A program made the translations under genes and the position numbers. DNA of 64,000 nt from Pelobacter seleniigenes DSM 18267 (GTDB taxonomy: Bacteria > Desulfobacterota > Desulfuromonadia > Desulfuromonadales > Geopsychrobacteraceae), in assembly GCF_000711225.1 (NCBI RefSeq), contig NZ_JOMG01000002.1:198501-262500 (forward strand). Direction: 5' to 3'. Positions within the stretch are counted from its first letter, which is position 1; every line of letters starts with the position of its first letter. Shown here in pieces: positions 46,374 through 56,971 of this stretch. Under the pieces are notes generated by a model. It had not been told where the DNA came from and made no database searches. It was given only the letters and a program-made list of their open reading frames with translations.

Positions 46374-48425
46374 TCAAATTCCGCCCGGGGTCGTCGCATC
46401 GCTGCCGACCGAGCCGATCCCACTCATGGAGAAGCTGAGCATCACCGAACGATCGTTTTCCCGGTCACGCAATGCCAACCGGACGCTCCAGCATTGCTGA
46501 CGGTATTCAACGGCAACGATCTGTTCCAGTTTCTGATCCTCGGTAAAATCATAGCGCTGCTGATAGGTCAGATAAACCGGTTTAAGGAAAGACGTACTTA
46601 AATTGATGGCCGCATAGTCAACGTCATCCTCACGATTGTATCGATAGCGTGCCGAAACTGAGTTTTCCTGACTATCCGCCCACGTCGCATGAGCCGAAAA
46701 TTTCTGCCATTGCCCAGCAGCGGTCGCATAGGTCGAATCGGACCCGAAGGAAAAGTGCTCTGTCGGCTGCAGCTTGAGCTCGGTGCGCAGATCGGTAAAG
46801 CCACTCCCGTCCGCTTCTTGCCGCAGATCCTGCACCAGCCCCACCCGCAGGTAGATCAGCTCCCGCACATAACTCTCCTGTTCCGGTGTGGAAAAACTGC
46901 CGGTCAGGCGTTGCACCAGGGCGTACTCAAGATTGTTTTCCGGGTCGATGCGGTCGAAATCGTCGAACTCCGGCAGATCGGATTGATCGACATCAGGGAT
47001 ATAGCTGTAGGTCACTTCCGGGAACAGCGAATGGCGCAGGGTTGTTCCAAAGGCAGTATACCCCCGTTCCAAAGCTGTTGTTGCCAGCTTGGTGGAAAAT
47101 TCCACCAGGCCGGCATCGGTTGCGGTCGAATCGTCACTCAACCCCCAGTAGTAACGCTGCCGCCAAGCCAATTCCGGCGCCAGGTCCAATACTTTGGCCA
47201 ACGGGATATGGGCGGACAGGGCCGGGCGGGCCATCAGCCGTTCACCCCGCAACCCTTCTTCGCGCCAGAAATGGCTGTACTCGGTGGTGAAATCATAGAA
47301 GAAGACCGATTCGCCGAACCGTTGCCGGGTGGTATCAAAGGTGACCCGCGGCAACAGTTGCAGGGTGGTCTTGTCGTCGGTCTGCAGATCCTTGGTGTAT
47401 TTGAACAGGCCAACCAGGCTGTAGCGGTCCCAATGTCTGGTCAGAAACAGCCTGGACTGAACCTGATCCTTGTTATACTCCCCCGCAGCCCCTCCGAAAT
47501 CCTTAAAGTAGTCATTATCGTTGACATATTCGGTGTCGGCGACAAGCCGTACCGCACCCGGAAGCATGCCGTCATGACGCCACTTCAGGGCATAACGCTG
47601 CTCATTGACCTTGACCCCGTCGACCTGATCGACGTTGATGTGATAGGCCCTGGCTTCCCCGGCATTGCCACCGCCGAAGATATAACGATACTCCAGACCT
47701 TTTCCCAATCCCATCTTCGAAAGGTAGTCGAGATAGAGAGTGGCATCCTGGTTGATGCCGAGGACCTGATAATAGGCAGCACTGTATTGGAAGCCACGGC
47801 TATCCGAGTATCCCACCCCGGGAATCAGCAACCCCGATTCCCGGTCGGTCTTGGCCGGATAGATCATATAGGGGAAATAGGCAGAAGGAATGTTCTTTAG
47901 ATAAAAAACCGTGTTCCGCGCCCGGGCGTAACCACCGAGGGTCAAATCGACTTGGCTGGCACCGAATTTCCAGGAAGGGACATCCCCGTCACAGGTGGTA
48001 AAGGTGCCATCGTAAATTCGATAATCAGACACTCCCAGCCGTTCGATTGTTTTGCCGTAAACATGCAGGTTCTGTTGGGGCAAGAAGAAATGACCGTTTT
48101 CAACAACCCCGGTCCCCTGCAGCAGGTTGTAGTGGACCTTGCGCCCGGAAAGGACCTCATCCGGGGAAATCAGCCTGACATCGCCTTCGGCTTCGAGGTC
48201 ACCGCTGGTCTGATTCCACTGCAGTTTCTGGCTGTAAACTTCGAAATCCCCCTGGATCAGGCTGACGTCGCCGGAAGCGCGATAGAGCCCGGTTTCCCGA
48301 TCATAACTCAGCTGATCCGCCTCCAGGCGAATCGGCGCCCCTTCCTTACCGAGCTGACTGAAATCGGCAGCAACGACCGGAATCGGCAGCAGCAAAACAA
48401 GAATCAGCAGTAAACGCAGCAGCAT
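46374..48425 (-). CDS. lptD: LPS-assembly protein LptD
   Basis: A 683-residue outer-membrane protein that inserts lipopolysaccharide into the outer leaflet. A signal peptide (about 1-19) is followed by an OstA/LptA-like N-terminal domain (about 25-140, LEADQLSYDRETGLYRASGD) and a large beta barrel. Cysteines in FTTCDGD and QCWSVRLAL near the end could form the inter-domain disulfide seen in the family. It is shorter than E. coli LptD (784) but normal for deltaproteobacteria. It follows folC by 21 bases. LptD needs LptE, not in this window. Confidence 0.92.
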   Translation of the reverse strand: MLLRLLLILVLLLPIPVVAADFSQLGKEGAPIRLEADQLSYDRETGLYRASGDVSLIQGDFEVYSQKLQWNQTSGDLEAEGDVRLISPDEVLSGRKVHYNLLQGTGVVENGHFFLPQQNLHVYGKTIERLGVSDYRIYDGTFTTCDGDVPSWKFGASQVDLTLGGYARARNTVFYLKNIPSAYFPYMIYPAKTDRESGLLIPGVGYSDSRGFQYSAAYYQVLGINQDATLYLDYLSKMGLGKGLEYRYIFGGGNAGEARAYHINVDQVDGVKVNEQRYALKWRHDGMLPGAVRLVADTEYVNDNDYFKDFGGAAGEYNKDQVQSRLFLTRHWDRYSLVGLFKYTKDLQTDDKTTLQLLPRVTFDTTRQRFGESVFFYDFTTEYSHFWREEGLRGERLMARPALSAHIPLAKVLDLAPELAWRQRYYWGLSDDSTATDAGLVEFSTKLATTALERGYTAFGTTLRHSLFPEVTYSYIPDVDQSDLPEFDDFDRIDPENNLEYALVQRLTGSFSTPEQESYVRELIYLRVGLVQDLRQEADGSGFTDLRTELKLQPTEHFSFGSDSTYATAAGQWQKFSAHATWADSQENSVSARYRYNREDDVDYAAINLSTSFLKPVYLTYQQRYDFTEDQKLEQIVAVEYRQQCWSVRLALRDRENDRSVMLSFSMSGIGSVGSDATTPGGI

Positions 48426-48446
48426 CGCTTCACTATTCCATCACAG

Positions 48447-49733
48447 TCAAATAACAATCGGTAAGGTATCGGTATCCGCAACCAACTCAGTTCGCACCGC
48501 GGCAATCAAAAACAGGGAACCGGCGACCAGGATGGTGTCCTCGGGGCGCCGCTGTTGCCGAGCCGCACTCAGTGCTTCAGCCGGGGTTGGGTACTGATCT
48601 GCCACAATACCCGACTCCTCGGCCTGTTGCATCAATTTTTCCGGGTCAACCGCCGCAACATCAGGCGGCCGGGTCAGATAAATCCGCGCGACAAAAGGCA
48701 ACAACCGGGCCAGCATCTGCTCCGCCTGTTTATCGGCCTTGCAACCGAACACCAGATGCAGTCCGCGCAGCTGCTGTTGCTGCAAATAAGCGGTCAACAC
48801 TTCAACCCCGGCCTGATTATGCGCACCGTCAAGGAGAATCCGCTCGGCCAGCCACTCCAGTCGTCCGGGCCAGCAGACGTGTTCCAGCCCGGCCCGCAGG
48901 GTCGAAGCGGCAAGCTTGCCGAGCTGGTCGGCGAGCAAAGCAACAGCCGCAGCGGCCAGGGCCAGGTTATTAAACTGATGAATTCCGGGCAGACGCGGCC
49001 TGACCTCGCGGAGCTCCAGCCCGGGCCCCACCAGGGTCAGGCTCGAATCGTCTGCAACAGTGACCTGATAATCCTGACCGAGCATGAAAAACGGGCAGCC
49101 GAGGACCGCGGCCCGCTGCCGTAGCAGTTCTTCGACGGCCGCTTCCTGCGGAGCGCAGAGCACCGGCACACCAGCTTTAAAAATTCCCGCTTTCTCGGCA
49201 GCGATGGATTGCAGGTCCGGCCCCAGGTAGCCGGCGTGGTCCAGGGCGATCGGGGTGATGACACACAGCTCCGGGTTCACCACATTGGTGGCGTCAAGCC
49301 GGCCACCCATCCCGGTCTCGAGGATCGCCCAGGGGGTCTGATGACGCTGAAAACTGAGCAACGCCATAGCTGTGGTGAATTCGAAGAAAGTAATCCCCAA
49401 ATCCTGAGCATGAGGGCGCAGTTCGTCGATCAGCGCGACCGCTTCCGCCGCGTCGATCTGCCGGGTATCAATCCGGATCCGTTCGGTAAAATGGTGCAGG
49501 TGGGGTGAGGTATAGAGGCCGGCGGAAATTCCGGCCTGCTGAAAAATACTCGCCAGCGCGGCGGAGGTCGAACCTTTACCGTTGGTTCCGGCAATGTGAA
49601 TGATCCGCATTGCCTGCTGGGGTTCACCGAGCCGCGTCAGCAGCTTACGGATATTGTCGAGACCTAACTTGATCCCGAATAGCTGCAGCCCATACAGGTA
49701 ATCGAGGCTTTCCCGGTAACGGTCAGACATCAC
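48447..49733 (-). CDS. folC: Dihydrofolate / folylpolyglutamate synthase
   Basis: A 428-residue Mur-ligase-like enzyme that adds glutamate to folates. The P-loop is IHIAGTNGKGSTSAALAS at about residues 46-63, followed by YTSPHLHHFTERIRI and the TGMGGRLDATNVV part. The C-terminal domain has LLDGAHNQAGVEVL. It is normal length. It starts two bases after accD, so the two are co-transcribed as in many bacteria. Confidence 0.94.
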   Translation of the reverse strand: MMSDRYRESLDYLYGLQLFGIKLGLDNIRKLLTRLGEPQQAMRIIHIAGTNGKGSTSAALASIFQQAGISAGLYTSPHLHHFTERIRIDTRQIDAAEAVALIDELRPHAQDLGITFFEFTTAMALLSFQRHQTPWAILETGMGGRLDATNVVNPELCVITPIALDHAGYLGPDLQSIAAEKAGIFKAGVPVLCAPQEAAVEELLRQRAAVLGCPFFMLGQDYQVTVADDSSLTLVGPGLELREVRPRLPGIHQFNNLALAAAAVALLADQLGKLAASTLRAGLEHVCWPGRLEWLAERILLDGAHNQAGVEVLTAYLQQQQLRGLHLVFGCKADKQAEQMLARLLPFVARIYLTRPPDVAAVDPEKLMQQAEESGIVADQYPTPAEALSAARQQRRPEDTILVAGSLFLIAAVRTELVADTDTLPIVI

Positions 49734-49735
49734 GA

Positions 49736-50584
49736 TCAGTTTTTGGTGAAAATGCGCAGAATCCCGGACAGGCGCGCTTTCATCTCCTTGCGTGGGACAA
49801 TCATATCGATCATGCCATGTTCGAGCAGATATTCCGAACGCTGAAAGCCTTCCGGCAGCTGCTGGCGGATGGTCTGTTCAATAACACGGGGCCCGGCAAA
49901 GCCGATCAACGCCCGGGGCTCGGCGATGTTGAGATCCCCGAGCATGGCGAAACTTGCCGTAACACCGCCGGTGGTCGGATCGGTCAGCACCGAAATAAAG
50001 GGAACTCCGGCCGCTTTCAGTTTGGCCAGGGCCGCACTGGTCTTGGCCATCTGCATCAGCGACAGAATGCTTTCCTGCATGCGTGCTCCTCCGGACGAGG
50101 AGAACACCAGCACCGGCGCATTGGTTTCCAGGCCTTTTTCAATGGCACGGGTAATTTTTTCCCCGACCACCGAGCCCATACTGCCCCCCATAAAGGAGAA
50201 GTCGAAGACCGCGACCACAACCGGCAACCCATCAAGCAGCCCTTCCCCGCAAATGACGGCATCGCCGTCGCCCGCTTTTTTCAGGGCGGCCTTGATCCGT
50301 TCCTTGTAGCGCTTGGAATCCTTGAATTCGAGGAAATCGACGGAGCGCATGTTCGCGTCCATTTCGACAAAAGTCCCTTCATCGATGACCAGGCTGATCC
50401 GTTCTCTGGCACCGATCCGGAAATGGTAGTCACATTTGGGACAGACGTTCAGGTTCCGCTCAATTTCCCTGGCGTAAATAATTTCCTGACAGTTTTTACA
50501 TTTGGTCCAGACCCCTTCGGGAACATGGACATTCTTTTTTTCAACCGATGTGGTTACAGCATTTTTTTTACGAAACCAGACCAT
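49736..50584 (-). CDS. accD: Acetyl-CoA carboxylase carboxyltransferase subunit beta
   Basis: A 282-residue carboxyltransferase subunit that, with AccA, makes malonyl-CoA. The N-terminal zinc ribbon uses [23 protein letters not shown], shown here as CKNC at about residue 29 and CPKC at about 48. The crotonase-like core has [16 protein letters not shown] and [20 protein letters not shown] (as SGGARMQES). The ATG at 50584 has AAGGAT upstream. It lies 71 bases after trpA and two before folC. Confidence 0.95.
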   Translation of the reverse strand: MVWFRKKNAVTTSVEKKNVHVPEGVWTKCKNCQEIIYAREIERNLNVCPKCDYHFRIGARERISLVIDEGTFVEMDANMRSVDFLEFKDSKRYKERIKAALKKAGDGDAVICGEGLLDGLPVVVAVFDFSFMGGSMGSVVGEKITRAIEKGLETNAPVLVFSSSGGARMQESILSLMQMAKTSAALAKLKAAGVPFISVLTDPTTGGVTASFAMLGDLNIAEPRALIGFAGPRVIEQTIRQQLPEGFQRSEYLLEHGMIDMIVPRKEMKARLSGILRIFTKN

Positions 50585-50655
50585 GGAGCATCCTTTTTGT
50601 TTCACCTGATTCTGTCTCAGGTGAGCAGCGTCGCCGGGTCACCGACCGATTCGAG

Positions 50656-51462
50656 TCAGGCGGTCCTGTTCACCAGCCCCTGTTTTAAATTTGAAGTAAA
50701 TTCCGCAACACGTGGTAACAGTTCCGTACTCTGGGCATAGGTCTCTATAATTCTAACCAGTGCGCTGCCAACCACAACACCATCGGCAAATTCGCCGACG
50801 CTGGCAGCATCTTCCGCCGTGGTGATACCGAAACCGACCCCCACCGGCACTGCGGTCATGGTTTTGAGTTCTTCGACGGCAGCGCGGATATCGGCTGGCG
50901 AAATTTTCTGCGCGCCGGTTACGCCGGTCATGGAAACATAATAAATATACCCCTGTGCGGCAGCAGCCAGTTGCCGCATCCGCTCCCGCGGAGTGGTCGG
51001 TGCCAGCAGGGTGATCAGAGCCAACCCGGCGGCTTGCACCGCGGCACTGATTTCGCCCACTTCTTCCGGCGGCAGATCGACCAGTAGCAGAGCATCGACT
51101 CCGGCACGGGCGGCGTCCTGCGCAAAGCGCTCGGCACCATAACGAAAAACGGGATTGTAATAGCCCATCAGCACCAGCGGAATCGAGGTTTCGCGGCGCA
51201 CCGCGGCGACCAGTTCGAGGATTTTCACCAGGGTCGTACCACCCGCCAGCGCGCGTTCGGAAGCCGCCTGAATGGTGGGGCCATCAGCCATGGGGTCGGA
51301 AAACGGGACGCCAAGTTCAATCAGGTCCGCGCCCGCATCAGCCAGCACCTTGATCAGTTCAGCGGTGGTTGGCAGGTCCGGATCCCCGGCGGTAATGAAG
51401 GGAATCAGGGCCTTATCCCCGCGCTCCTGCAATTTTTTGAAAACATCATCTATTCGTGACAT
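50656..51462 (-). CDS. trpA: Tryptophan synthase alpha chain
   Basis: A 268-residue TIM-barrel subunit that cleaves indole-3-glycerol phosphate and passes indole to TrpB. Signature parts are IPFITAGDPDLPTTAELI, the catalytic LIELGVPFSDPMADGPTIQ (Glu and Asp), and YYVSMTGVTGAQ. I chose ATG 51462 because the family starts there; no ribosome site is strong at this or at 51483. It is separated from the rest of the trp genes by a helicase gene and a terminator-like hairpin. accD follows after 71 bases. Confidence 0.95.
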   Translation of the reverse strand: MSRIDDVFKKLQERGDKALIPFITAGDPDLPTTAELIKVLADAGADLIELGVPFSDPMADGPTIQAASERALAGGTTLVKILELVAAVRRETSIPLVLMGYYNPVFRYGAERFAQDAARAGVDALLLVDLPPEEVGEISAAVQAAGLALITLLAPTTPRERMRQLAAAAQGYIYYVSMTGVTGAQKISPADIRAAVEELKTMTAVPVGVGFGITTAEDAASVGEFADGVVVGSALVRIIETYAQSTELLPRVAEFTSNLKQGLVNRTA

Positions 51463-51555
51463 GAATTTGTCTTTAAATCCCATACGGGTCGTTAGCAAGC
51501 CGTTGAAAACTCCATTCCGGGATTTTCTCAACAACCGATCAGACGGAACAGGCCA

Positions 51556-51590
51556 AAAAGAGCCAGCTTAACGATTCCACAGGCTCTTTT
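51556..51590 (-). terminator. Terminator after the DEAD-box helicase gene
   Basis: Stem AAAAGAGCC / GGCTCTTTT with a 17-base loop. On the minus strand it ends in a T-run (complement of 51559-51555). It starts 11 bases after the helicase stop and lies before trpA, so it divides the trp gene cluster. Confidence 0.7.
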
Positions 51591-51600
51591 CAATCCTTTT

Positions 51601-52917
51601 CTAACTCTCCTTTTTTTCGGAGTCTCCGGACGCGCCGCCGCCGGCCTGCCCGGCTCCACCGCCGGATTTTCCTTTTTTGGAGCGCCGCCGCGGCCGCCGC
51701 TTGCGAGGCGTTGCTTTTTTCTCGCCGGCACTCGGTAAGGGTTTCTTACGCCGGGGTGCGGCGCGTTTGAAATCAAAACAGAAGTCCTCATCCAGCGGCA
51801 TGGTACTGGGAATCCTGAAGCCGAGATAGTCCTCGATTTCCTCGATGACGTAGACGGTCTCTTCATCGGCAAAGCTGATCGCCCTCCCGCTGGCTCCGGC
51901 CCTGGCGGTCCGGCCGATACGGTGGACGTAGTCTTCGCGGTCCTGCGGCAGATCATAGTTGATGACATGGGTGACGTTGTCGACATGAATCCCGCGGGAA
52001 GCAACATCCGTCGCCACCAGATGAGTCAGGCTGCCGAGCTTGAACTGATCCAGAATCCGCATGCGCTTTTTCTGGGGGATGTCTCCCGAAAGGACTGCAC
52101 TGGCAATATCATTGGCCTGCAACAGGGCATTCAGCCGTTCCGCCTCGACCTTGGTATTGACAAACAGCATCACCCGTTCGACATCCGGATCCTGTTTCAG
52201 CAAACCGAGCAGCAGGGCAAATTTTTCATGGCGGCCGACGTGATAGAGGATTTGATCGATATTGTCTGCAGCGACCTGCTTGGGAGCGATTTCGACTCGT
52301 TCCGCCAGGTCCATGAATTCGTAGGCCAATTCCATGACCTGGGTGGAGAGGGTGGCGGAAAACAGCATGGTCTGCCGACTTTCAAAGGGGGGCAGTTTCC
52401 GCAACAGGTACCGCAGGTCCTTGATAAATCCCATATCGAACATCCGGTCGGCCTCGTCAATGACCAGGGCCTCGACCTGTTTCAGGGAGAACACGTGCTG
52501 CTTGTAATAGTCGATCAGGCGACCCGGGGTGGCAACGATGATATCGACCCCGTCGCGGAGCGCCTGACGCTGTTTTTCGTAATCGACGCCGCCGAAAATC
52601 GGCTGCACCTTGAGGCCGGTAAACTGTCCCAGGATCTCCGCATCGGCGCAGATCTGCACCACCAGCTCCCGGGTCGGAGCCATGACCAGCGCCCGCGGAT
52701 TGCTGCCGGTGCCGGTTTCACTTTTCAGCAGCCGGCAGAACAGCGAGATCAGGAAGGCGGCGGTTTTGCCGGTGCCGGTCTGGGCCTGGGCAGCGACATC
52801 CTTACCGTTCAGGGCCAGGGGAATCGATTCCTGCTGCACCGGGGTCAGGGATTCGAATCCGGCCGCCACGACACCTTTTTGCACGGATTCGGGAAGTTGT
52901 AGTTCACTGAATTTCAT
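51601..52917 (-). CDS. DEAD-box RNA helicase (RhlE/RhlB-like)
   Basis: A 438-residue ATP-dependent RNA helicase. All core motifs are present: Q-motif (FESLTPVQQESIPLAL), AQTGTGKT at about 44-51, PTRELVVQ, TPGRLID, DEAD in VIDEADRMFDMGF, SAT in LFSATLS, and HRIGRTARAG at about 327. The last 70 residues are Lys/Arg-rich then Gly-rich and probably bind RNA. Such helicases unwind structured mRNA or help ribosome assembly and cold growth. It is unusual that its ATG overlaps the trpB stop by one base (TAATG), which places it inside the trp operon. Confidence 0.93.
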   Translation of the reverse strand: MKFSELQLPESVQKGVVAAGFESLTPVQQESIPLALNGKDVAAQAQTGTGKTAAFLISLFCRLLKSETGTGSNPRALVMAPTRELVVQICADAEILGQFTGLKVQPIFGGVDYEKQRQALRDGVDIIVATPGRLIDYYKQHVFSLKQVEALVIDEADRMFDMGFIKDLRYLLRKLPPFESRQTMLFSATLSTQVMELAYEFMDLAERVEIAPKQVAADNIDQILYHVGRHEKFALLLGLLKQDPDVERVMLFVNTKVEAERLNALLQANDIASAVLSGDIPQKKRMRILDQFKLGSLTHLVATDVASRGIHVDNVTHVINYDLPQDREDYVHRIGRTARAGASGRAISFADEETVYVIEEIEDYLGFRIPSTMPLDEDFCFDFKRAAPRRKKPLPSAGEKKATPRKRRPRRRSKKGKSGGGAGQAGGGASGDSEKKES

Positions 52918-54113
52918 TATAATTGCACTTTCATCGCATCGGCGACTGTATGAATATCTTTATCCCCGCGCCCGGACAGGCAGACCAGAATGATCTGCTC
53001 CTTGCTCAGGGTGGGGGCCAATTTCATGACCTGGGCCACGGCATGTGCACTCTCCAGGGCCGGGATAATCCCCTCGACCCGGGTCAGTTTCTGAAATGCG
53101 TCCAGGGCTTCCTGATCGGTAACCGAGACATATTCGGCCCGTTCAATATCGTGCAGCAGCGCATGCTCCGGCCCCACTCCCGGGTAATCGAGCCCCGCGG
53201 AGATAGAGTGGGCATGCTGGATCTGCCCGTCATCGTCCTGCAGCAGGTAGGTCTTGTTGCCATGCAGCACCCCGGGCAACCCGGCCGAGATCGATGCCGC
53301 ATGCTTGCCGGTTTCGACTCCGAATCCGGCCGCTTCAACCCCGAGCAAGTGGACCCCTTTGTCCTCAATGAAGGGATAAAACAGCCCCATGGCGTTGGAG
53401 CCGCCGCCGATACAGGCCACGGCAACGTCCGGCAGCCGTCCTTCCGCTTCCTGCAGCTGCTGCTTGGCTTCCTTGCCGATAACCGCCTGGAAGTCACGAA
53501 CCATCATCGGGTAGGGATGAGGACCGGCGACGGTCCCGATGACATAGAAGGTGTCGCGGACATGGGTCACCCAGTGGCGCAGAGCGTCGTTCATGGCGTC
53601 CTTGAGGGTGGCGGTGCCACTGGTGACCTCAGTCACCTTGGCCCCGAGCAACTTCATCCGGAAGACATTGAGGGACTGGCGACGGATGTCCTCCTTGCCC
53701 ATGAAGATTTCGCACTCCATGCCGAACAGGGCGGCCACGGTGGCGGTGGCAACGCCATGCTGTCCGGCCCCGGTTTCGGCGATGACCTTGTTCTTGCCCA
53801 TGCGCCGGGCAAGCAGAATCTGGCCGACGGTGTTATTAACCTTGTGGGCGCCGGTATGGTTCAAGTCCTCGCGCTTCAGATAAATTTTGGCGCCGCCCAG
53901 TTCTTCACTAAGCCGCTTGGCATAGTACAGGGGGCTGGGCCGGCCGACATAATTCTTCAAATAGTATTCGAATTCCCGATAAAATTCCGGGTCCTGGCGC
54001 ACTCCGGCATAGGCCTGCTCCAGTTCCAAAAGAGCCGGCATCAGGGTTTCGGCGACATAGCGCCCGCCATAGAGACCGAAGTGACCGCGTTGGTCCGGGT
54101 ACTGATAACTCAT
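52917..54113 (-). CDS. trpB: Tryptophan synthase beta chain (TrpB1)
   Basis: A 398-residue PLP enzyme that joins indole and serine into tryptophan. The cofactor lysine is in [19 protein letters not shown] (about 84-100). [19 protein letters not shown] opens it and the glycine-rich phosphate loop is [12 protein letters not shown]. It is the usual TrpB1 type that pairs with TrpA. It overlaps trpF by four bases and the helicase gene by one. Confidence 0.96.
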   Translation of the reverse strand: MSYQYPDQRGHFGLYGGRYVAETLMPALLELEQAYAGVRQDPEFYREFEYYLKNYVGRPSPLYYAKRLSEELGGAKIYLKREDLNHTGAHKVNNTVGQILLARRMGKNKVIAETGAGQHGVATATVAALFGMECEIFMGKEDIRRQSLNVFRMKLLGAKVTEVTSGTATLKDAMNDALRHWVTHVRDTFYVIGTVAGPHPYPMMVRDFQAVIGKEAKQQLQEAEGRLPDVAVACIGGGSNAMGLFYPFIEDKGVHLLGVEAAGFGVETGKHAASISAGLPGVLHGNKTYLLQDDDGQIQHAHSISAGLDYPGVGPEHALLHDIERAEYVSVTDQEALDAFQKLTRVEGIIPALESAHAVAQVMKLAPTLSKEQIILVCLSGRGDKDIHTVADAMKVQL

Positions 54114-54727
54114 GCTTTCCTCACCTGCTGTATGAATTCATTGATTTTCTGGACATCTTTACGCCCCGGGGACTCCTCAACTCCGCTGGAGACATCAACC
54201 GCGTAAGGGCGGACAGTTTGTATCGCCGCAGCGACATTGGCCGGGTTCAGACCACCGGCCAGCACCAGCGGTTGCCGGCAGCCGAGGCGCCGGACCAGTT
54301 CCCAGTCAAAAGAGTGACCGGTGCCGCCGTAGGCATCGTCACTCCAGGCATCAAGCAACAACGCGGCGACCGGATAATCTTCGGCCCCCTGCAATGACGC
54401 GGCATCCCTGACGCGCAGCGCCTTCATAACCCGAAACGGTGCAATGATGCAATCCTGTGCGCTTTCATCACCGTGCAACTGGACCAGGTTGAGCCGGGCC
54501 AGGGTCATGATCTCTCTGATCCGCGCCGCCGGGCTGTTGACAAAGAGTCCGACCGTGGTCACAAAAGGGGGCAGCGCTTCGACGATCCGCGCCACCTGCT
54601 CCGGCGCAACATAGCGGGGACTCTGCTCATAAAAGACAAACCCCAGGGCATCGGCCCCGGCCGCCACCGCTGCACAGGCATCGGCGCGATTGGTGATGCC
54701 GCATATTTTGACTCTGGTGTCGGCCAC
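54110..54727 (-). CDS. trpF: Phosphoribosylanthranilate isomerase
   Basis: A 205-residue TIM-barrel enzyme of the third step of tryptophan synthesis. Motifs are [15 protein letters not shown] (catalytic Cys), [41 protein letters not shown] (catalytic Asp in part) and [13 protein letters not shown] with [16 protein letters not shown]. It overlaps trpB by four bases, so translation is coupled. trpB2 lies 23 bases upstream. Confidence 0.95.
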   Translation of the reverse strand: MADTRVKICGITNRADACAAVAAGADALGFVFYEQSPRYVAPEQVARIVEALPPFVTTVGLFVNSPAARIREIMTLARLNLVQLHGDESAQDCIIAPFRVMKALRVRDAASLQGAEDYPVAALLLDAWSDDAYGGTGHSFDWELVRRLGCRQPLVLAGGLNPANVAAAIQTVRPYAVDVSSGVEESPGRKDVQKINEFIQQVRKA

Positions 54728-54750
54728 GCAATCCCCTTCAGCAATCCCCT

Positions 54751-56109
54751 TCAGCAGTCCACTTTGGGCAGCTGCTGTAATGACTGTTCCACCGCCGCGC
54801 TGGAATAGGCGTAATTTTCCAACTCCCCGGCAAAGAAGGCGTCATAAGCCGCCATATCGACATGCCCATGACCGGAAAGATTGAACAGAATGGTTTTCTC
54901 CCGCCCCTCTTCCTTGGCCTGCAGCGCTTCGTCCATGGCTGCCCGGATGGCATGGGACGATTCCGGGGCCGGGATAATCCCTTCAGCCCGGGCGAAATCG
55001 ACCGCAGCCTGAAAACATTCCACCTGCCCGACCGCTCGGGCTTCGATCAACCCGGCATCCAGCAATTGCGAAACCAGCGGCGCGGCGCCGTGATAGCGCA
55101 AACCGCCGGCATGAATTCCGGGGGGCATGAAATCATGGCCCAGGGTATACATTTTGGAGATCGGCGCCATTTTGGCCGTATCGCCATAGTCAAAATCGTA
55201 CACGCCTTTGGTCAGGGTCGGACAGGACAGAGGCTCCACCGCGACAATGCGCAAATCCTTGCCGGCGGCCTTGTCGGCCAGGAACGGAAAAGCCAACCCG
55301 GCGAAATTTGAACCGCCACCGTGGCAACCGATGACCACATCCGGAAAGTCTCCGGCCAAAGCCATCTGCTCACGAGCTTCCAATCCGATAACGGTCTGGT
55401 GCAGGCAGACATGATTGAGCACACTGCCGAGACAGTAACGGGTGTCCTCGTGACTGGCGGCGTCTTCCACCGCTTCGCTGATGGCAATCCCCAGCGACCC
55501 GTTGCTGTCCGGATCGCGGGCCAGAATCGCCCGGCCAGCCGCGGTCTGGGAGGACGGCGACGGCACCACTTCGGCTCCCCACAACTGCATCATGCTTTTC
55601 CGGTAGGGCTTCTGCCGATAGGAGACGCTGACCATGTAGACCGTGCATTCAAGACCGAACATCTGGCAGGCCAGGGCAATGGACGAGCCCCATTGGCCAG
55701 CGCCGGTTTCACTGGCAATCCGCCTGGTCCCGGCGATTTTATTGTAGTAGGCTTGGGGTATGGCGGTGTTCGGCTTATGACTGCCGGCCGGGGAAACCCC
55801 TTCATATTTATAGTAGATCCGGGCCGGTGTCTGCAGCAACTGCTCCAGGCGCCGCGCCCGAAACAGGGGAGCGGGACGCCATTGGGCCAGAATCTGCCGG
55901 ACCTCGTCCGGAATAGTGATCCAACGCTCGGTCGAGACTTCCTGTTCGATCAGGCCCGGTGGAAACAGCGGCAGCAGATCATCCGCAGTGACCGGCTGCA
56001 ACGTCCCTGGGTGAATCACCGGCGCCAGTGGCCCCGGCAGATCCGGGATGATGTTATACCACTGTTGCGGAATCCGGTCCTCAGGTAGAAGATACTTGAT
56101 CTGCTTCAT
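54751..56109 (-). CDS. TrpB2-type tryptophan synthase beta-like enzyme
   Basis: A 452-residue PLP enzyme of the TrpB2 class. The PLP lysine lies in [16 protein letters not shown] (about 109), which separates it from TrpB1 (HTGAHKVNN). EFGRE-like [20 protein letters not shown] follows, and the phosphate loop is [14 protein letters not shown]. It is about 50 residues longer than TrpB1, with an N-terminal extension typical of TrpB2. TrpB2 enzymes can make tryptophan from indole and serine without TrpA, or act as indole salvage. It sits between trpC and trpF. Confidence 0.93.
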   Translation of the reverse strand: MKQIKYLLPEDRIPQQWYNIIPDLPGPLAPVIHPGTLQPVTADDLLPLFPPGLIEQEVSTERWITIPDEVRQILAQWRPAPLFRARRLEQLLQTPARIYYKYEGVSPAGSHKPNTAIPQAYYNKIAGTRRIASETGAGQWGSSIALACQMFGLECTVYMVSVSYRQKPYRKSMMQLWGAEVVPSPSSQTAAGRAILARDPDSNGSLGIAISEAVEDAASHEDTRYCLGSVLNHVCLHQTVIGLEAREQMALAGDFPDVVIGCHGGGSNFAGLAFPFLADKAAGKDLRIVAVEPLSCPTLTKGVYDFDYGDTAKMAPISKMYTLGHDFMPPGIHAGGLRYHGAAPLVSQLLDAGLIEARAVGQVECFQAAVDFARAEGIIPAPESSHAIRAAMDEALQAKEEGREKTILFNLSGHGHVDMAAYDAFFAGELENYAYSSAAVEQSLQQLPKVDC

Positions 56110-56179
56110 ATGCGGTTCCCTTCTTCATCCGTATACCGATCCCGGACCTCGTCAGGACGGGGCCGAGCCGGGTCCTGGT

Positions 56180-56971
56180 TCAACAGCCGGTCAGCAATGC
56201 TGTCAGCTTGGCGCCGATATCCTCTTCTTTCATCAGGCTTTCGCCGACCAGAAAAGCACCGGCACCGGCCTGCTGCAAGCGTTCGATGTCCGCCCGCGTG
56301 TGAATCCCGCTCTCCGCCACGGCCAGCTGGTGTCTCGGGATACGGCCCGCCAGCCGCTCGGTCACGCCGAGATCAGTGACAAAAGTGCGCAGATCGCGAT
56401 TATTGATCCCGATCAGTTCCACCGGAACCCGCAGCGCCCGTTCCAACTCGGCCTCATCGTGGACTTCGAGCAGCACGTCGAGGCGCAGCTCTTGCGCCAG
56501 GGCGGCCAGTTCATTAAGCTGAACATCATCCAGGGCGGCGGCGATCAGCAAAATCGCATCCGCCCCACCGACCCGGGCCTCGTAAACCTGGTAGGGATCA
56601 ATGATAAAATCCTTGCGCAGCAGCGGCAGCGAGACCTGCTCGCGAATCAGCCCGAGAAAACGCAGATGACCATGGAAATAGTGCTGGTCCGTGAGCACGG
56701 ACAGGCAGGTGGCGCCGTAATTCTGATAAATCTCCGCAATCTCCAGCGGATCGAAATCCGCGCGGATAATCCCTTTGGATGGGGAACCTTTCTTCACTTC
56801 AGTGATCAGGGCGGTCCCCCCCGATTCGGCCATGCTGCGCAGAGCCCGGGCAAAGCCGCGCGGCTGATCTTCCAGGTCGCCGACCCGGGCAGCCAGTTCG
56901 GTCATGGTTTCACGGCTTTTGGCGGCCGCGACTTCGTCCCGTTTGGTGGCTAAAATCCGTTCAAGTATCAT
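56180..56971 (-). CDS. trpC: Indole-3-glycerol phosphate synthase
   Basis: A 263-residue TIM-barrel enzyme that closes the indole ring. Catalytic parts are [21 protein letters not shown] (two lysines and glutamate, here [13 protein letters not shown]), [40 protein letters not shown] and [14 protein letters not shown]. It is normal length. It overlaps trpD by four bases and lies 70 bases before trpB2. Confidence 0.96.
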   Translation of the reverse strand: MILERILATKRDEVAAAKSRETMTELAARVGDLEDQPRGFARALRSMAESGGTALITEVKKGSPSKGIIRADFDPLEIAEIYQNYGATCLSVLTDQHYFHGHLRFLGLIREQVSLPLLRKDFIIDPYQVYEARVGGADAILLIAAALDDVQLNELAALAQELRLDVLLEVHDEAELERALRVPVELIGINNRDLRTFVTDLGVTERLAGRIPRHQLAVAESGIHTRADIERLQQAGAGAFLVGESLMKEEDIGAKLTALLTGC

